64,000 nt of DNA, taken from assembly GCF_003584135.1 (NCBI RefSeq), contig NZ_QXFI01000008.1, positions 1 through 64,000 of the forward strand. Reading direction: 5' to 3'. This document shows, in pieces, positions 8,285 to 20,750 of this stretch; the first letter of the stretch is position 1, and each line of letters starts with the position of its first letter. A model generated the notes under the pieces. The model was not told where the DNA came from. It ran no database searches and was given only the letters and a program-made list of their open reading frames with translations. The translations under genes were made by a program, and so were the position numbers. The stretch is from Flagellimonas pelagia. Lineage in GTDB: Bacteria > Bacteroidota > Bacteroidia > Flavobacteriales > Flavobacteriaceae.

Positions 8285-9874
8285 ATGGATTTTGAAAGGG
8301 AAATAGCAAGAAGACGAACGTTTGGGATCATCTCCCACCCAGATGCCGGTAAAACCACTTTGACCGAAAAATTACTCTTGTTCGGAGGGGCCATCCAAGA
8401 GGCCGGTGCCGTAAAGAGCAATAAGATCAAAAAATCGGCCACCAGTGACTTTATGGAAATAGAACGCCAAAGAGGAATCTCGGTCGCCACTTCGGTATTG
8501 GCGTTTATCTACAAAGACAAGAAAATCAATATTTTGGATACTCCAGGGCACAAGGATTTTGCCGAGGATACCTTTAGGACCCTGACAGCGGTCGACAGTG
8601 TGATTGTGGTAATCGACGTGGCCAAGGGTGTGGAGGAACAGACCGAAAAATTGGTAGAAGTATGTCGTATGCGAAACATTCCCATGATTGTTTTCATCAA
8701 CAAACTGGACCGTGAAGGAAAAGATGCCTTTGACCTTTTGGATGAAGTGGAGCAAAAACTGGGACTTTCCGTCACCCCGTTGAGTTTTCCTATCGGGATG
8801 GGATACGATTTTAAGGGCATCTACAACATCTACGAAAAGAACATCAACCTGTTTAGCGGTAACAGTAAAAAAAACATTGAGGAAACCATTGCTTTTGATA
8901 ATATTGACAGTCCTGAACTGGAAAAGATCATCGGTACCAAAGCCGCTGAAAACCTTAGGGACAATTTGGAATTGGTAAATGGTGTATATCCCGAGTTTGA
9001 CAAGGAAGCCTACCTTAAAGGGGAGCTTCAACCCGTTTTCTTTGGCTCGGCCTTGAACAATTTTGGTGTCCGTGAGCTGTTGGACTGTTTTGTAGATATT
9101 GCCCCTTCTCCAAGGCCTAAAATGGCGGAAGAGCGTTTGGTGAAGGCCAACGAAAAGGAATTTTCTGGATTTGTTTTTAAAATCCACGCCAATATGGATC
9201 CCAAGCACCGTGACCGTTTGGCATTTGTTAAAGTAGTATCCGGAACTTTTGAAAGGAACATCCCTTACCTGCATGTCCGTCAGGATAAAAAACTGAAGTT
9301 TTCCAGTCCCAACGCTTTTTTTGCAGAAAAGAAAGAGATTGTGGATGTTTCCTATCCAGGTGACATTGTGGGGCTACATGACACCGGAAACTTCAAGATC
9401 GGTGATACGCTGACCAGTGGTGAAAAACTCCACTACAAGGGCATTCCAAGTTTTTCACCCGAGCATTTCAGGTACATCAACAATGCAGATCCTATGAAGG
9501 CCAAGCAATTGTACAAAGGCATCGACCAGCTTATGGATGAAGGTGTGGCCCAGCTGTTTACCCTTGAACTGAATGGAAGAAAAGTGATTGGAACCGTTGG
9601 GGCCCTCCAATATGAGGTAATCCAATACCGCTTGGAGCATGAATACGGAGCCAAATGTACCTATGAAAACTTCCCTGTTTACAAGGCCTGCTGGGTGGAG
9701 CCGGAGAACAAGAACAATGAAGAGTTTGAGGAATTCAAACGTGTAAAACAGAAATTCTTGGCTACGGATAAAAGGGGGCAATTGGTATTTTTGGCCGATT
9801 CACCTTTTTCTCTCCAGATGACACAGCAAAAATACCCCACGGTAAAGTTGCACTACACTTCGGAGTTTGAGTAA
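8285..9874 (+). CDS. prfC: Peptide chain release factor 3 (translational GTPase)
   Basis: RF3 is a cytoplasmic GTPase that recycles RF1/RF2 from the ribosome after termination. From the chosen start the protein is 529 residues, the usual length. The GTPase motifs are clear: P-loop SHPDAGKT near residue 18, DTPGHKDF near 85, NKLD near 140. The C-terminal RF3 domains follow. The open frame extends 56 codons upstream to 8117, but that stretch is not RF3-like. MDFEREIARRRTFGIISHPD aligns with the family's normal N-terminus, and a -7-like TATTTTTG lies at 8262-8269, inside the longer frame. I therefore place the start at 8285. The gene is alone on its strand, convergent with the DUF3467 gene 33 bp away. 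Confidence 0.95.
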   Translation: MDFEREIARRRTFGIISHPDAGKTTLTEKLLLFGGAIQEAGAVKSNKIKKSATSDFMEIERQRGISVATSVLAFIYKDKKINILDTPGHKDFAEDTFRTLTAVDSVIVVIDVAKGVEEQTEKLVEVCRMRNIPMIVFINKLDREGKDAFDLLDEVEQKLGLSVTPLSFPIGMGYDFKGIYNIYEKNINLFSGNSKKNIEETIAFDNIDSPELEKIIGTKAAENLRDNLELVNGVYPEFDKEAYLKGELQPVFFGSALNNFGVRELLDCFVDIAPSPRPKMAEERLVKANEKEFSGFVFKIHANMDPKHRDRLAFVKVVSGTFERNIPYLHVRQDKKLKFSSPNAFFAEKKEIVDVSYPGDIVGLHDTGNFKIGDTLTSGEKLHYKGIPSFSPEHFRYINNADPMKAKQLYKGIDQLMDEGVAQLFTLELNGRKVIGTVGALQYEVIQYRLEHEYGAKCTYENFPVYKACWVEPENKNNEEFEEFKRVKQKFLATDKRGQLVFLADSPFSLQMTQQKYPTVKLHYTSEFE

Positions 9875-9907
9875 ATCCTTATAAGAAATTATTCTTTTGA
9901 AGAAGTT

Positions 9908-10219
9908 TTAAGCTTCTCCCGTTGGCCCAAAATTCAATGGGATGGCAGGTTGCTCATAGTCTTTGATGGGACCATGTGCTTTTTCAAAGCGGGCCACATT
10001 ATCGTTCAACGCCTTTAAAAACTTCTTGGCGTGTTGCGGCGTAAGAATGATACGGCTCTTTACTTTCGCTTTCGGTGCACCGGGCATCAAGCTTATAAAA
10101 TCGACCACAAATTCCGATACGGAATGATTGATGATTGCCAAATTGGAATAGGTTCCCTCAGCGGTCTTTTCATCCAACTCTATATTGATCTGTTTTTGAT
10201 TTTGGTTCTGATCAGCCAT
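9908..10219 (-). CDS. DUF3467 family protein
   Basis: This 103-residue protein matches the DUF3467 family: a glutamine-rich start, then EGTYSNLAIINHSVSEFVVD and a C-terminal half with VKSRIILTPQHAKKFLKAL and FGPTGEA. The family is small, cytoplasmic and widespread in Bacteroidota; its biochemical role is unknown to me. It follows rpoC, a common position in Flavobacteriia, but a terminator-like hairpin lies in the 62-bp gap. It may be expressed from read-through or from an unseen promoter. Confidence 0.9.
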   Translation of the reverse strand: MADQNQNQKQINIELDEKTAEGTYSNLAIINHSVSEFVVDFISLMPGAPKAKVKSRIILTPQHAKKFLKALNDNVARFEKAHGPIKDYEQPAIPLNFGPTGEA

Positions 10220-10243
10220 AAATATGTATCTTTCTTTATAATG

Positions 10244-10275
10244 AAAAAACCCTGACCGATTGGCCAGGGTTTTGT
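10244..10275 (-). terminator. Terminator after rpoC
   Basis: An AACCCTG...CAGGGTT stem with an extra CC/GG pair inside is flanked by A and T runs on both sides. On the minus strand it ends in TTTTTT, 7 bp after the rpoC stop. It separates the rpl-rpo transcript from the DUF3467 gene. Confidence 0.8.
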
Positions 10276-10281
10276 TTGTAT

Positions 10282-13200
10282 TTAGAATTTGAATTCCTCT
10301 TTTCGGGCCATGATTTCATCATATTCCTCTTTCGAGCCTACGATGATACTGTCATAATCCCTCATACCGGTACCGGCCGGAATCTTGTGTCCAACAATCA
10401 CGTTCTCCTTCAATCCTTCCAAACCATCAACTTTACCGTTTACAGCGGCTTCGTTCAATACTTTGGTAGTTTCCTGGAACGATGCTGCAGAGATAAACGA
10501 TTTAGTCTGCAACGACGCCCTAGTGATACCTTGAAGGATAGGTGTAGCAGTTGCTGCTACAGCATCTCTTGCCGTTACAAGGGTCTTGTCCTCTCTTCTA
10601 AGAATAGAGTTCTCATCCCTCAGCTGACGTGCGGTAACGATCTGACCAGGCTTCAACCTTTCGGAATCCCCTGCATCTTCCACCACCTTCTTACCGAAGA
10701 TCTCATCGTTCTCATGGATGAAGTCATCCTTATGAGCCAATTGATTTTCCAAGAAAATGGTATCTCCCGGATCTTCGATCTGTACTTTACGCATCATCTG
10801 TCTTACCACAACCTCAAAGTGCTTATCGTTGATCTTCACACCTTGCAAACGGTATACTTCCTGAACTTCGTTCACCAAGTATTGCTGTACTGCAGAAGGT
10901 CCTTTGATGGCCAAGATGTCCTCTGGGGTAATCGATCCATCGGACAATGCCATACCGGCACGTACGTAGTCGTTTTCCTGAACCAAGATCTGGTTGGAAA
11001 GTTTCACCAAGTACTTCTTCACCTCGCCAGTTTTGGACTCGATGATAATCTCACGGTTTCCACGTTTGATCTTACCGAAGGATACCACACCGTCAATTTC
11101 GGTAACCACGGCAGGGTTGGATGGGTTCCTTGCTTCGAAAAGCTCGGTTACCCTTGGAAGACCACCGGTGATATCCCCTGCCTTGGCAGATTTACGTGGG
11201 ATCTTCACCAAGATCTTACCTTCCTTGATTTTCTCACCGTCGTCCACCATCAAGTGGGAACCAACAGGTAAGTTGTAGGAACGCAAGGTTTCTCCTTTAC
11301 CATCCTTGATCAACAAGGTTGGAATCAACCTTTTGTTTCTGGATTCGGAAATAACTTTCTCTTGGAAACCGGTCTGTTCATCGATTTCAACTTGGTAAGT
11401 CATCCCTTGTTCTATATTCTCGTATGCAATCTGTCCCGTAAACTCGGAAACGATAACACCATTATAAGGGTCCCACTGACAAATCACGGTTCCTTTGGTA
11501 ATCTTGTCGCCATCGTTCACGAACAATTGTGATCCATAAGGAATATTGCTGGTACTCAATGTTATTCCGGTCTTGGCATCGATAATCTTGATCTCCGTAG
11601 TCCTGGAAATTACAATGTTGGTCTTCTTACCTTCACTGTTCTCTCCTTCAACAACCCTTAGATCCTCAATCTCGGCAATACCATCAAACTTGGATTCCAA
11701 TCGGCTATCCTCGGAAATGTTACCTGCAATACCACCCACGTGGAAGGTACGCAATGTCAACTGTGTTCCCGGCTCTCCAATGGATTGGGCAGCAACCACA
11801 CCAACAGCCTCACCTCGTTGAACCATCTTGTTGGTCGCAAGGTTCCTACCGTAACATTTTGCACAGATTCCCTGAGGAGCCTCACAGGTCAACGGTGACC
11901 TTACTTCAACTTTCTCGATAGGCGCTGCTTCCACTTTCTTCACATCGGCTTCGGAGATTTCCTGACCTGCTTTCAAGATCAATTCCTCTGTCAACGGATT
12001 GTATACATCATGAAGGGATACCCTACCCAAGATTCTTTCGCCAAGGGTCTCAACAACCTCTTCATTTTTCTTCAACGCTTCTACTTCAATACCTCTCAAT
12101 GTGCCACAATCCTCAATATTGATGATCACATCCTGGGAAACATCCACCAAACGTCTGGTCAAGTAACCCGCATCCGCAGTTTTCAAAGCGGTATCGGCAA
12201 GACCTTTACGTGCACCGTGGGTAGAGATAAAGTATTCCAAGATAGACAATCCTTCCTTAAAGTTGGAAAGGATTGGGTTTTCAATAATTTCTCCACCACC
12301 TGCAGTCGATTTTTTAGGCTTGGCCATCAATCCACGCATACCTGTCAACTGGCGAATCTGCTCCTTGGAACCCCTCGCACCAGAATCTAACATCATATAC
12401 ACAGAGTTGAATCCTTGTTTGTCCTCACGGATTCGCTTCATGGCCAATTCGGTCAACATAGCGTTGGTAGAGGTCCAAACATCAATAACCTGGTTGTATC
12501 GTTCGTTGTTGGTGATAAGACCCATGTTATAGTTCATCATGATACCATCTACCTGCTCATTGGCCTCGGCGATCATCTCATGCTTCTCTGCTGGGATAAT
12601 GATATCTCCCAAGCTGAAGGATAATCCACCTTTAAAGGCGAACTCATATCCCATGGACTTGATCTTATCCAAGAAATCAGCCGTTGTAGGCACATCGGTT
12701 ACCGCAAGGATATCACCAATAATGTTACGAAGCGCTTTCTTGTTCAATACGGTATTGATGTATCCTGCTTGTTCTGGCACTACGGTGTTGAACAATACAC
12801 GACCTACCGTTGTTTCAATAATTTTAGTAACCAATTCCCCTTCTTCGTTGAAGTCTTTGGTCCTTACCTTAATACCGGCATTCAATGCAACTTTCTGCTC
12901 ATTAAAGGCAATTTCCACTTCTTCGGGAGAGTAGAAGGTCAACCCTTCACCTTTAACAGGCTCTTCCGGGGTAGACTTTTTCTCTTTGGTCATGTAGTAC
13001 AATCCCAAAACCATGTCCTGGGAAGGTACGGTGATCGGAGAACCGTTGGCAGGGTTAAGGATGTTCTGTGAAGCCAACATCAACAATTGTGCTTCCAAAA
13101 TGGCCTCTGGCCCCAATGGCAAGTGTACCGCCATCTGGTCCCCATCAAAATCCGCGTTAAATGCGGTACAGGCCAATGGGTGCAAACGAATCGCCTTACC

Positions 13201-14580
13201 TTCAATCAGTTTAGGCTGGAACGCTTGGATACCCAATCGGTGCAATGTGGGGGCCCGGTTCAACAATACAGGGTGTCCTTTTAGGACGTTTTCAAGGATA
13301 TCCCAAACCACGGGTTCCTTCTTATCTATGATCTTTTTGGCAGATTTAACGGTCTTTACAATACCCCTTTCGATCAACTTACGGATGATAAACGGTTTGT
13401 AAAGCTCGGCAGCCATGTCTTTTGGAAGACCACATTCGTACAATTTCATTTCCGGTCCAACGACGATTACCGAACGAGCGGAGTAATCCACACGTTTACC
13501 CAAAAGGTTTTGACGGAAACGACCTTGTTTACCTTTCAAGGAATCGGAAAGGGATTTCAATGGTCTATTGGACTCGGTTTTAACCGCAGATGCCTTTCTT
13601 GTGTTATCGAACAACGAATCCACAGCTTCCTGAAGCATACGTTTTTCGTTACGCAAGATCACCTCTGGTGCCTTGATCTCCATCAAACGCTTCAAACGGT
13701 TGTTACGGATAATCACCCGTCTGTACAAATCGTTCAAATCGGAAGTGGCGAAACGACCACCATCCAATGGAACCAACGGACGCAATTCTGGCGGGATTAC
13801 AGGAATCACTTTCATGATCATCCATTCAGGTCTGTTTTCCCTGTTGTCCTGAGACTCACGAAGGGCCTCAACCACTTGAAGGCGTTTCAAGGCCTCGGTC
13901 TTACGTTGCTTGGAGGTTTCGGTATTTGCCTTGTGACGAAGTTCATAGGATAGTTGCTCCAAGTCGATACGAGCCAAAAGGTCGATCAAACATTCGGCAC
14001 CCATTTTAGCAACGAACTTGTTGGGGTCCGTGTCTTCCAAATACTGGTTTTCAGTGGGAAGGGACTCCAAAATGTTCAAGTATTCCTCCTCGGTCAAGAA
14101 ATCCAATTTTTGGATTTCCTCACCTTCCGGACCTTTGGCAATACCGGGTTGGATGACCACATACCTTTCGTAGTAAATGATCATATCCAACTTTTTGGAA
14201 GGCAATCCCAAAAGGTATCCTATTTTGTTCGGCAATGAACGGAAGTACCAGATGTGCGCCACGGGAACCACTAGGTTGATGTGTCCTACACGGTCCCTAC
14301 GTACTTTTTTCTCTGTTACTTCAACACCACAACGGTCACAAACAATTCCTCGGTAACGGATACGCTTGTACTTACCACAGGCACACTCATAGTCTTTTAC
14401 TGGACCAAAAATACGCTCGCAGAACAATCCATCACGCTCAGGTTTGTGCGTTCTATAGTTAATGGTTTCAGGCTTCAACACCTCGCCACGGGACTCGGCC
14501 AAGATAGACTCTGGAGAAGCCAATCCGATGGAGATTTTGTTGAACCTTTTTGGTGCGTTATTGTCTTTTATTCTAGCCAT
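10282..14580 (-). CDS. rpoC: DNA-directed RNA polymerase subunit beta'
   Basis: This is the 1432-residue beta' subunit and carries part of the catalytic centre. The N-terminal zinc-binding cysteines ([20 protein letters not shown], residues 64-90), the metal-chelating loop NADFDGD near residue 475, and the second zinc site [13 protein letters not shown] near 890 are present. The start [20 protein letters not shown] is typical of Bacteroidota. It lies 38 bp after rpoB in the same direction and ends at a strong terminator. Nothing is missing or frameshifted. Confidence 0.98.
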   Translation of the reverse strand: MARIKDNNAPKRFNKISIGLASPESILAESRGEVLKPETINYRTHKPERDGLFCERIFGPVKDYECACGKYKRIRYRGIVCDRCGVEVTEKKVRRDRVGHINLVVPVAHIWYFRSLPNKIGYLLGLPSKKLDMIIYYERYVVIQPGIAKGPEGEEIQKLDFLTEEEYLNILESLPTENQYLEDTDPNKFVAKMGAECLIDLLARIDLEQLSYELRHKANTETSKQRKTEALKRLQVVEALRESQDNRENRPEWMIMKVIPVIPPELRPLVPLDGGRFATSDLNDLYRRVIIRNNRLKRLMEIKAPEVILRNEKRMLQEAVDSLFDNTRKASAVKTESNRPLKSLSDSLKGKQGRFRQNLLGKRVDYSARSVIVVGPEMKLYECGLPKDMAAELYKPFIIRKLIERGIVKTVKSAKKIIDKKEPVVWDILENVLKGHPVLLNRAPTLHRLGIQAFQPKLIEGKAIRLHPLACTAFNADFDGDQMAVHLPLGPEAILEAQLLMLASQNILNPANGSPITVPSQDMVLGLYYMTKEKKSTPEEPVKGEGLTFYSPEEVEIAFNEQKVALNAGIKVRTKDFNEEGELVTKIIETTVGRVLFNTVVPEQAGYINTVLNKKALRNIIGDILAVTDVPTTADFLDKIKSMGYEFAFKGGLSFSLGDIIIPAEKHEMIAEANEQVDGIMMNYNMGLITNNERYNQVIDVWTSTNAMLTELAMKRIREDKQGFNSVYMMLDSGARGSKEQIRQLTGMRGLMAKPKKSTAGGGEIIENPILSNFKEGLSILEYFISTHGARKGLADTALKTADAGYLTRRLVDVSQDVIINIEDCGTLRGIEVEALKKNEEVVETLGERILGRVSLHDVYNPLTEELILKAGQEISEADVKKVEAAPIEKVEVRSPLTCEAPQGICAKCYGRNLATNKMVQRGEAVGVVAAQSIGEPGTQLTLRTFHVGGIAGNISEDSRLESKFDGIAEIEDLRVVEGENSEGKKTNIVISRTTEIKIIDAKTGITLSTSNIPYGSQLFVNDGDKITKGTVICQWDPYNGVIVSEFTGQIAYENIEQGMTYQVEIDEQTGFQEKVISESRNKRLIPTLLIKDGKGETLRSYNLPVGSHLMVDDGEKIKEGKILVKIPRKSAKAGDITGGLPRVTELFEARNPSNPAVVTEIDGVVSFGKIKRGNREIIIESKTGEVKKYLVKLSNQILVQENDYVRAGMALSDGSITPEDILAIKGPSAVQQYLVNEVQEVYRLQGVKINDKHFEVVVRQMMRKVQIEDPGDTIFLENQLAHKDDFIHENDEIFGKKVVEDAGDSERLKPGQIVTARQLRDENSILRREDKTLVTARDAVAATATPILQGITRASLQTKSFISAASFQETTKVLNEAAVNGKVDGLEGLKENVIVGHKIPAGTGMRDYDSIIVGSKEEYDEIMARKEEFKF

Positions 14581-14618
14581 AACAATATGGTGATGATATA
14601 ATTAATGTGTATAGTGTT

Positions 14619-17600
14619 CTATTCTTCCAATCTGATATCCAAGCCCAATCCTTTAAGCTCGTGCATCAATACGTTGAAAGATTCTGGTAATCCAGGTTCA
14701 GGCATGGTCTCGCCCTTCACAATGGATTCATAGGTCTTGGCCCTTCCGATCACGTCGTCGGACTTCACCGTCAAGATTTCCCTTAGGGTAGATGAAGCAC
14801 CATAGGCTTCCAATGCCCATACCTCCATCTCACCAAAACGCTGACCACCAAACTGGGCCTTACCACCCAATGGTTGTTGTGTGATCAATGAGTATGGCCC
14901 AATGGAACGTGCGTGCATCTTATCATCCACCATGTGGCCCAATTTCAACATATAGATCACACCAACGGTAGCAGCTTGGTCAAATCGTTGACCGGTTCCA
15001 CCATCATAAAGGTGGGTATGTCCAAATCTTGGTACACCTGCTTTATCGGTAAGCTCGTTAATCTCGTCCAAGGTAGCACCATCAAAAATTGGGGTACCAT
15101 ATTTTTGGCCCAATTTCAAACCTGCCCAACCCAAAACGGTTTCGTAGATCTGACCGATGTTCATCCTTGAAGGTACACCCAGTGGGTTCAATACGATATC
15201 CACAGGGGTTCCATCTTCCAAGAACGGCATATCCTCTTGACGAACGATACGGGCCACGATACCTTTGTTACCGTGACGACCGGCCATTTTATCACCTACC
15301 TTCAACTTACGTTTTTTGGCGATGTATACTTTGGCCAATTTCATGATACCTGCAGGAAGTTCGTCACCCACGGAAATCGTGAATTTGTCCCTTCTCAAGT
15401 TACCCTGAATATCGTTCAACTTGATCTTATAGTTGTGCAATAGGTCGGCCACCAACTCATTGGTATCCTCATCCGTTGTCCAGCTTCCACCAACCAAGTG
15501 GGCGAAATCATCCACGGCATTCAACATTTTAATGGTGTATTTCTTTCCTTTTGGAAGTACTTCCTCACCCAAATCGTTGATTACACCCTGCGATGTTTTT
15601 CCGTTGATCAAACCGAAAAGTTTTTCGATCAACACATCTTTCAATTGCTGGAACTTCACTTCGTAGTCCATCTCCAATCTTGCGATGGCCTCTTTGTCCT
15701 CGGAACGTTTTCTCTTGTCCTTGATGGAACGGGAGAACAATTTCTTATCGATGACCACACCACTCAAAGATGGTGAAGCTTTCAAAGAAGCGTCTTTCAC
15801 ATCTCCGGCTTTATCACCGAAGATGGCACGCAACAATTTTTCTTCCGGAGTAGGATCGGACTCCCCTTTTGGAGTGATCTTACCGATCAAGATATCCCCA
15901 GGTTTCACTTCGGCACCGATACGGATCATACCGTATTCATCCAAATCCTTGGTGGCTTCTTCTGAAACGTTCGGAATATCATTGGTCAACTCTTCAGCAC
16001 CCAATTTGGTATCCCTTACTTCAAGTGCGTACTCATCCACGTGGATGGAGGTAAAGATATCCTCACGTACCACTTTTTCAGATATTACGATCGCATCCTC
16101 GAAGTTGTACCCTTTCCAAGGCATGAAGGCAACCTTCATGTTTCTACCCAAGGCCAATTCTCCCTTTTCTGTAGCATATCCTTCACAAAGTACCTGTCCT
16201 TTTTTCACCTTATCGCCTTTTCTCACGATAGGCTTCAGGTTGATGCTGGTACCTTGGTTGGTCTTTCTGAATTTCACCAATTCGTAAGTCTTGGAATCTT
16301 CTTCGAAGCTTACCAAGCGCTCTTCCTCGGTTCTATCATACTTGATGGTAATCTTCTGTGCATCCACATATTCCACCACACCATTTCCTTCGGCATTGAT
16401 CAATACCCTTGAATCAGTGGCCACTTGTCTTTCCAAACCAGTACCTACGATCGGGGATTCTGGACGCAACAATGGAACGGCCTGACGCATCATGTTCGAT
16501 CCCATCAAGGCACGGTTCGCATCATCATGCTCCAAGAACGGAATCAAGGATGCAGAAATGGACGCAATCTGGTTCGGTGCAACGTCCGTATAATTTACTT
16601 CTGCTGGATCTACCACTGGGAAGTCTCCTTCCTCACGGGCAATAACCTTATCCCTATCTATTGTTCCATCTTCTTTCAACGGAATGTTGGCCTGGGCAAT
16701 CTTCATTCCTTCCTCCTCCTCTGCACTCAAGTAGCTGAACGCTTTGGTATCCACCACTCCATTTTCCACCTTGCGGTATGGAGTTTCCAAGAAGCCCATT
16801 GGGTTTACCTTGGCAAATACGGACAATGAAGAAATCAAACCAATGTTCGGACCTTCAGGTGTCTCGATGGGACACAATCTTCCGTAGTGGGTATAGTGAA
16901 CGTCACGCACCTCGAAACCGGCTCTTTCACGGGAAAGACCCCCTGGTCCAAGGGCTGACAATCTTCTCTTGTGTGTAATCTCTGCCAACGGGTTGGTCTG
17001 GTCCATGAACTGGGACAACTGGTTGGTTCCGAAGAAGGAGTTGATCACGGAAGACAAAGTCTTGGCGTTGATCAAATCGATCGGGGTAAACACTTCGTTG
17101 TCACGAACGTTCATACGCTCACGGATGGTACGGGCCATACGGGCCAAACCTACACCAAACTGTTGGGACAATTGTTCCCCAACGGTACGTACACGTCGGT
17201 TGGACAAGTGATCGATATCATCGATCTCTGCTTTGGAGTTGATCAACTCGATCAAATACTTGATGATAGTGATGATATCTTCCTTGGTAAGGACTTCTTT
17301 GTCCATACCAATATCCAAGCCCAATTTCTTGTTCATCCTGTAACGACCCACCTCTCCAAGGCTGTATCGTTGATCGGAGAAGAACAATTTCTCGATAATA
17401 CCACGAGCGGTCTCCTCATCGGGCGGCTCGGCATTACGCAATTGTCTATAAATGTGCTCTACCGCTTCTTTTTCAGAGTTGGTAGGGTCTTTTTGCAAGG
17501 TATTGTGGATGATGGCATAGTCAGACTGTGCATTGTTCTCCTTGTGAAGCAAGATGGTCTTCACGTCGGCATCAATGATCTCGTCTACATGCTCTTTCTC

Positions 17601-18428
17601 CAAAATGGTATCACGGTCCAAGATGATCTCGTTACGCTCGATGGAAACCACTTCTCCGGTATCCTCGTCCACGAAATCCTCATGCCATGTGTTCAACACC
17701 CTTGCGGCCAATTTACGGCCCAATACTTTTTTAAGTCCGGCCTTGGAAACCTTCACTTCCTCGGAAAGGTCGAAGATTTCAAGAATATCCTTGTCCCTTT
17801 CAAAGCCAATGGCACGGAAAAGGGTGGTTACCGGTAATTTTTTCTTACGGTCGATATAAGCGTACATAACGCCATTGATGTCCGTAGCAAACTCGATCCA
17901 AGATCCCTTGAAAGGAATGACCCTGGCCGAGTACAGTTTTGTTCCGTTGGCGTGGAAGGACTGCCCAAAGAAAACACCGGGCGACCTGTGCAACTGGGAA
18001 ACAACGACCCTTTCGGCACCATTGATCACGAATGTCCCGCTAGGGGTCATGTATGGTATGGTACCCAAGTATACGTCTTGTACAATGGTCTCGAAATCTT
18101 CGTGCTCGGGATCGGTACAGTACAGTTTAAGACGTGCCTTTAACGGAACGCTATAAGTAAGTCCACGCTCGATACATTCTTGGATGGAATATCGTGGTGG
18201 ATCTATGAAGTAATCCAAAAATTCCAGTACAAACTGGTTTCTGGTATCGGTGATTGGAAAATTCTCCATGAAGGTGTTGTAGAGACCTTCGTTCCCTCTT
18301 TCGTCAGATTTGGTTTCAAGCTGGAAAAAGTCTTGAAATGATTTGATCTGAATGTCCAAGAAATCCGGGTATTCCGGTATGTTCTTAGCGGATGCGAAAT
18401 TAACTCTTTCAATAGTGTTTGTGAACAT
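14619..18428 (-). CDS. rpoB: DNA-directed RNA polymerase subunit beta
   Basis: This is the 1269-residue beta subunit, full length for the phylum. The rifampicin-pocket region near residues 465-490 reads [21 protein letters not shown], with the usual wild-type residues. The C-terminal [20 protein letters not shown] segment that contacts beta' is intact. It follows rplL after a 128-bp gap holding an inverted repeat and precedes rpoC. RNA polymerase subunits are co-transcribed with L10/L12 in most bacteria. Confidence 0.98.
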   Translation of the reverse strand: MFTNTIERVNFASAKNIPEYPDFLDIQIKSFQDFFQLETKSDERGNEGLYNTFMENFPITDTRNQFVLEFLDYFIDPPRYSIQECIERGLTYSVPLKARLKLYCTDPEHEDFETIVQDVYLGTIPYMTPSGTFVINGAERVVVSQLHRSPGVFFGQSFHANGTKLYSARVIPFKGSWIEFATDINGVMYAYIDRKKKLPVTTLFRAIGFERDKDILEIFDLSEEVKVSKAGLKKVLGRKLAARVLNTWHEDFVDEDTGEVVSIERNEIILDRDTILEKEHVDEIIDADVKTILLHKENNAQSDYAIIHNTLQKDPTNSEKEAVEHIYRQLRNAEPPDEETARGIIEKLFFSDQRYSLGEVGRYRMNKKLGLDIGMDKEVLTKEDIITIIKYLIELINSKAEIDDIDHLSNRRVRTVGEQLSQQFGVGLARMARTIRERMNVRDNEVFTPIDLINAKTLSSVINSFFGTNQLSQFMDQTNPLAEITHKRRLSALGPGGLSRERAGFEVRDVHYTHYGRLCPIETPEGPNIGLISSLSVFAKVNPMGFLETPYRKVENGVVDTKAFSYLSAEEEEGMKIAQANIPLKEDGTIDRDKVIAREEGDFPVVDPAEVNYTDVAPNQIASISASLIPFLEHDDANRALMGSNMMRQAVPLLRPESPIVGTGLERQVATDSRVLINAEGNGVVEYVDAQKITIKYDRTEEERLVSFEEDSKTYELVKFRKTNQGTSINLKPIVRKGDKVKKGQVLCEGYATEKGELALGRNMKVAFMPWKGYNFEDAIVISEKVVREDIFTSIHVDEYALEVRDTKLGAEELTNDIPNVSEEATKDLDEYGMIRIGAEVKPGDILIGKITPKGESDPTPEEKLLRAIFGDKAGDVKDASLKASPSLSGVVIDKKLFSRSIKDKRKRSEDKEAIARLEMDYEVKFQQLKDVLIEKLFGLINGKTSQGVINDLGEEVLPKGKKYTIKMLNAVDDFAHLVGGSWTTDEDTNELVADLLHNYKIKLNDIQGNLRRDKFTISVGDELPAGIMKLAKVYIAKKRKLKVGDKMAGRHGNKGIVARIVRQEDMPFLEDGTPVDIVLNPLGVPSRMNIGQIYETVLGWAGLKLGQKYGTPIFDGATLDEINELTDKAGVPRFGHTHLYDGGTGQRFDQAATVGVIYMLKLGHMVDDKMHARSIGPYSLITQQPLGGKAQFGGQRFGEMEVWALEAYGASSTLREILTVKSDDVIGRAKTYESIVKGETMPEPGLPESFNVLMHELKGLGLDIRLEE

Positions 18429-18501
18429 CTATGGACAAATTTTGAACGTGAATACTATTCGGGTCTGTGTACGGCTTTATACACTCCTTATTAAAATAGG
18501 C

Positions 18502-18532
18502 TAAGGTCTAACCATAAAATGGAAAGACCTTA
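18502..18532 (-). promoter_or_regulatory. Inverted repeat in the rplL-rpoB gap
   Basis: TAAGGTCT (18502-18509) and AGACCTTA (18525-18532) form a perfect 8-bp stem with a 15-base loop. No strong T-run follows on the minus strand, so it is not a classic terminator. Its place between rplL and rpoB fits an attenuator or processing site that lowers rpoBC expression relative to L10/L12; that role is inference from other bacteria. Confidence 0.45.
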
Positions 18533-18556
18533 ACCAAACTTGTATGGGAAAAGCTA

Positions 18557-18937
18557 TTATTTAAGCTCAACTTCTGCTCCTGCTTCTTCCAATGATTTTT
18601 TGATGCCTTCGGCCTCATCTTTGGAGATGCCTTCCTTAACAGCTTTAGGTGCGCTGTCAACGATGTCTTTAGCCTCTTTAAGACCAAGACCGGTCAATTC
18701 CTTAACCAATTTAACTACTGCCAATTTAGAGGCACCAGCTGCTTTAAGGATTACGTCGAATTCTGATTTTTCCTCAGCGGCTTCTTCACCACCACCAGCG
18801 GCACCGCCAGCGGCAACAGCTACTGCAGCAGCAGCAGGCTCGATACCGTATTCGTTCTTAAGGATGTCAGCCAACTCGTTTACTTCTTTTACGGTAAGGT
18901 TAACCAACTGTTCTGCAAAATCTTTCAAATCTGCCAT
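18557..18937 (-). CDS. rplL: 50S ribosomal protein L7/L12
   Basis: This 126-residue stalk protein recruits translation factors. The N-terminal dimerisation helix ([21 protein letters not shown]), the Ala/Gly-rich hinge (residues 35-55) and the C-terminal domain with [18 protein letters not shown] are in order. It lies 56 bp after rplJ in the ribosomal protein operon. Confidence 0.98.
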   Translation of the reverse strand: MADLKDFAEQLVNLTVKEVNELADILKNEYGIEPAAAAVAVAAGGAAGGGEEAAEEKSEFDVILKAAGASKLAVVKLVKELTGLGLKEAKDIVDSAPKAVKEGISKDEAEGIKKSLEEAGAEVELK

Positions 18938-18993
18938 TTTTTCTATCGTTTAATAAAAATGTTTAAAAATATACTTAGTTTATTGTGCGCGAA

Positions 18994-19509
18994 TTACTTC
19001 TCGGATAAGGTTTTAAGGATACCGGCCAATTTACCTCCACCAGACTTAAGACCAGAAATAACGTTCTTGGCTGGTGATTGCAACAATCCGATGATGTCCC
19101 CGATAACTTCTTCTTTGGACTTGATGTTCACAAGTGCTTCCAAGTTTTGGTCACCGATATAGACAGCCTCTTCGATAAAGGCCCCTTTCAACAAAGGTTT
19201 ATCCGATTTTTTTCTAAAGTCCTTGATAAGCTTAGCTGGGCCATTCCCTGTCTCGGACAACATCAAAGATGTATTGCCTTTCAACACACTGGAAAGTTCA
19301 CCAAACTCCTTATCAGAAGCTTCCATTGCCTTTGCAAGCAAGGTGTTCTTTACGACCGCAAGTTTAATGTTCGCCTTGAAACATGCCCTTCTTAGGTTAG
19401 AAGTAGCAACGGCATCCAATCCTGAAATATCGGCCAAATAAATATTGGCGTTTTCAGCTAACTGTGCAGTCAAATCTTCTATTACGATTGCTTTTTCTTC
19501 TCTTGTCAT
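18994..19509 (-). CDS. rplJ: 50S ribosomal protein L10
   Basis: L10 (171 residues) forms the base of the L7/L12 stalk. The N-terminal rRNA-binding part (MTREEKAIVIEDLTAQL; YLADISGLD) and the C-terminal helix that binds L12 dimers are recognisable. Only 26 bp separate it from rplA, so there is no room for the long L10-binding leader known from other bacteria; control must lie elsewhere. Confidence 0.97.
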   Translation of the reverse strand: MTREEKAIVIEDLTAQLAENANIYLADISGLDAVATSNLRRACFKANIKLAVVKNTLLAKAMEASDKEFGELSSVLKGNTSLMLSETGNGPAKLIKDFRKKSDKPLLKGAFIEEAVYIGDQNLEALVNIKSKEEVIGDIIGLLQSPAKNVISGLKSGGGKLAGILKTLSEK

Positions 19510-19535
19510 AGTTAAAATATTGAACTACCAGTTAA

Positions 19536-20225
19536 TTAAACTGCTTTAGGATCTAATTGAACACTGGGACTCATGGTACTGGACAAGTGGATGCTCTTCA
19601 TGTAAACACCTTTTGCCGCTGAAGGTTTCAATTTCACCAAGGTATCGATCAATTCCTTGGCGTTCCCAGCGATTTTATCAGCCGGGAAAGAAGCCTTTCC
19701 GATTGCAGCGTGTACAATTCCGGTCTTGTCTACCTTAAAGTCGATTTTACCTGCCTTGACCTCGGATACCGCTTTTGCAACATCCATGGTCACTGTACCT
19801 GTTTTTGGATTGGGCATCAAGCCCCTTGGACCCAATACTCTACCCAATGGACCCAATTTTCCCATAACGCTTGGCATGGTGATGATCACATCAACATCGG
19901 TCCAACCGCCTTTGATCTTATCCAAATATTCATCCAACCCAACAAAATCGGCACCGGCCTCTTTAGCCTCTGCTTCTTTATCAGGTGTCACCAAAGCCAA
20001 AACCTTTACATCCTTACCGGTCCCGTGTGGAAGGGTAACAACGCCACGTACCATTTGATTCGCTTTTCTGGGATCTACACCCAAACGAACAGCGATATCA
20101 ACCGATGCGTCAAATTTTACATTGGTTATTTCTTTTACCAAAGCTGATGCCTCTTCCAAAGAATAGAGCTTGTTCTTGTCTATCTTGGCCTGGGCCTCTT
20201 TCTGCTTTTTAGTCAATCTTGCCAT
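19536..20225 (-). CDS. rplA: 50S ribosomal protein L1
   Basis: L1 (229 residues) forms the mobile stalk near the E site and in many bacteria represses its own L11-L1 mRNA. The signature [20 protein letters not shown] is present near residues 120-140, and the length is normal. It lies 20 bp after rplK. Confidence 0.98.
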   Translation of the reverse strand: MARLTKKQKEAQAKIDKNKLYSLEEASALVKEITNVKFDASVDIAVRLGVDPRKANQMVRGVVTLPHGTGKDVKVLALVTPDKEAEAKEAGADFVGLDEYLDKIKGGWTDVDVIITMPSVMGKLGPLGRVLGPRGLMPNPKTGTVTMDVAKAVSEVKAGKIDFKVDKTGIVHAAIGKASFPADKIAGNAKELIDTLVKLKPSAAKGVYMKSIHLSSTMSPSVQLDPKAV

Positions 20226-20245
20226 TTACTAATTGCTTTAAGATT

Positions 20246-20683
20246 TTAAAAAGGTTTGGTTCCCGATACCTTAAGACCCATAGATCTTGCAGTACCTGCT
20301 ACCATACTCATTGCAGACTCGATGGTGAATGCGTTCAAATCCGCCATTTTGTCCTCTGCGATGGTTTTCACTTGGTCCCATGATACGGTACCATTCTTCA
20401 CCCTGTTAGGTTCGCCAGATCCTTTTTTAATCTTCGCCGCTTCCATCAATTGAACTGCCGCAGGTGGTGTTTTTACGACAAACTCGAAAGATTTGTCCAT
20501 GTAAACGGTGATAACAACAGGCAATACCTTGCCCTGTTTGTCCTGCGTACGAGCATTGAACTGCTTGCAGAACTCCATGATGTTAACACCGGCAGCACCT
20601 AAGGCGGGTCCAACCGGTGGCGATGGGTTCGCAGCACCTCCCCTAACTTGTAATTTAACTACCTTACTTACTTCTTTTGCCAT
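20246..20683 (-). CDS. rplK: 50S ribosomal protein L11
   Basis: L11 (145 residues) binds the GTPase-associated centre of 23S rRNA. The N-terminal [22 protein letters not shown] and the C-terminal rRNA-binding region ending [14 protein letters not shown] are diagnostic. It lies between nusG (67-bp gap) and rplA in the usual order. Confidence 0.98.
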   Translation of the reverse strand: MAKEVSKVVKLQVRGGAANPSPPVGPALGAAGVNIMEFCKQFNARTQDKQGKVLPVVITVYMDKSFEFVVKTPPAAVQLMEAAKIKKGSGEPNRVKNGTVSWDQVKTIAEDKMADLNAFTIESAMSMVAGTARSMGLKVSGTKPF

Positions 20684-20750
20684 TGTTTCTAATTAAATTC
20701 AAAGTTGTGTCAATTGGAAGCAACACAGCTTTTATATGTAACAGCTCTTG

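Noticed and set aside
19510..19535. L10-binding leader before rplJ
   Set aside because: Only 26 bp separate rplA and rplJ, too short for the known leader structure.
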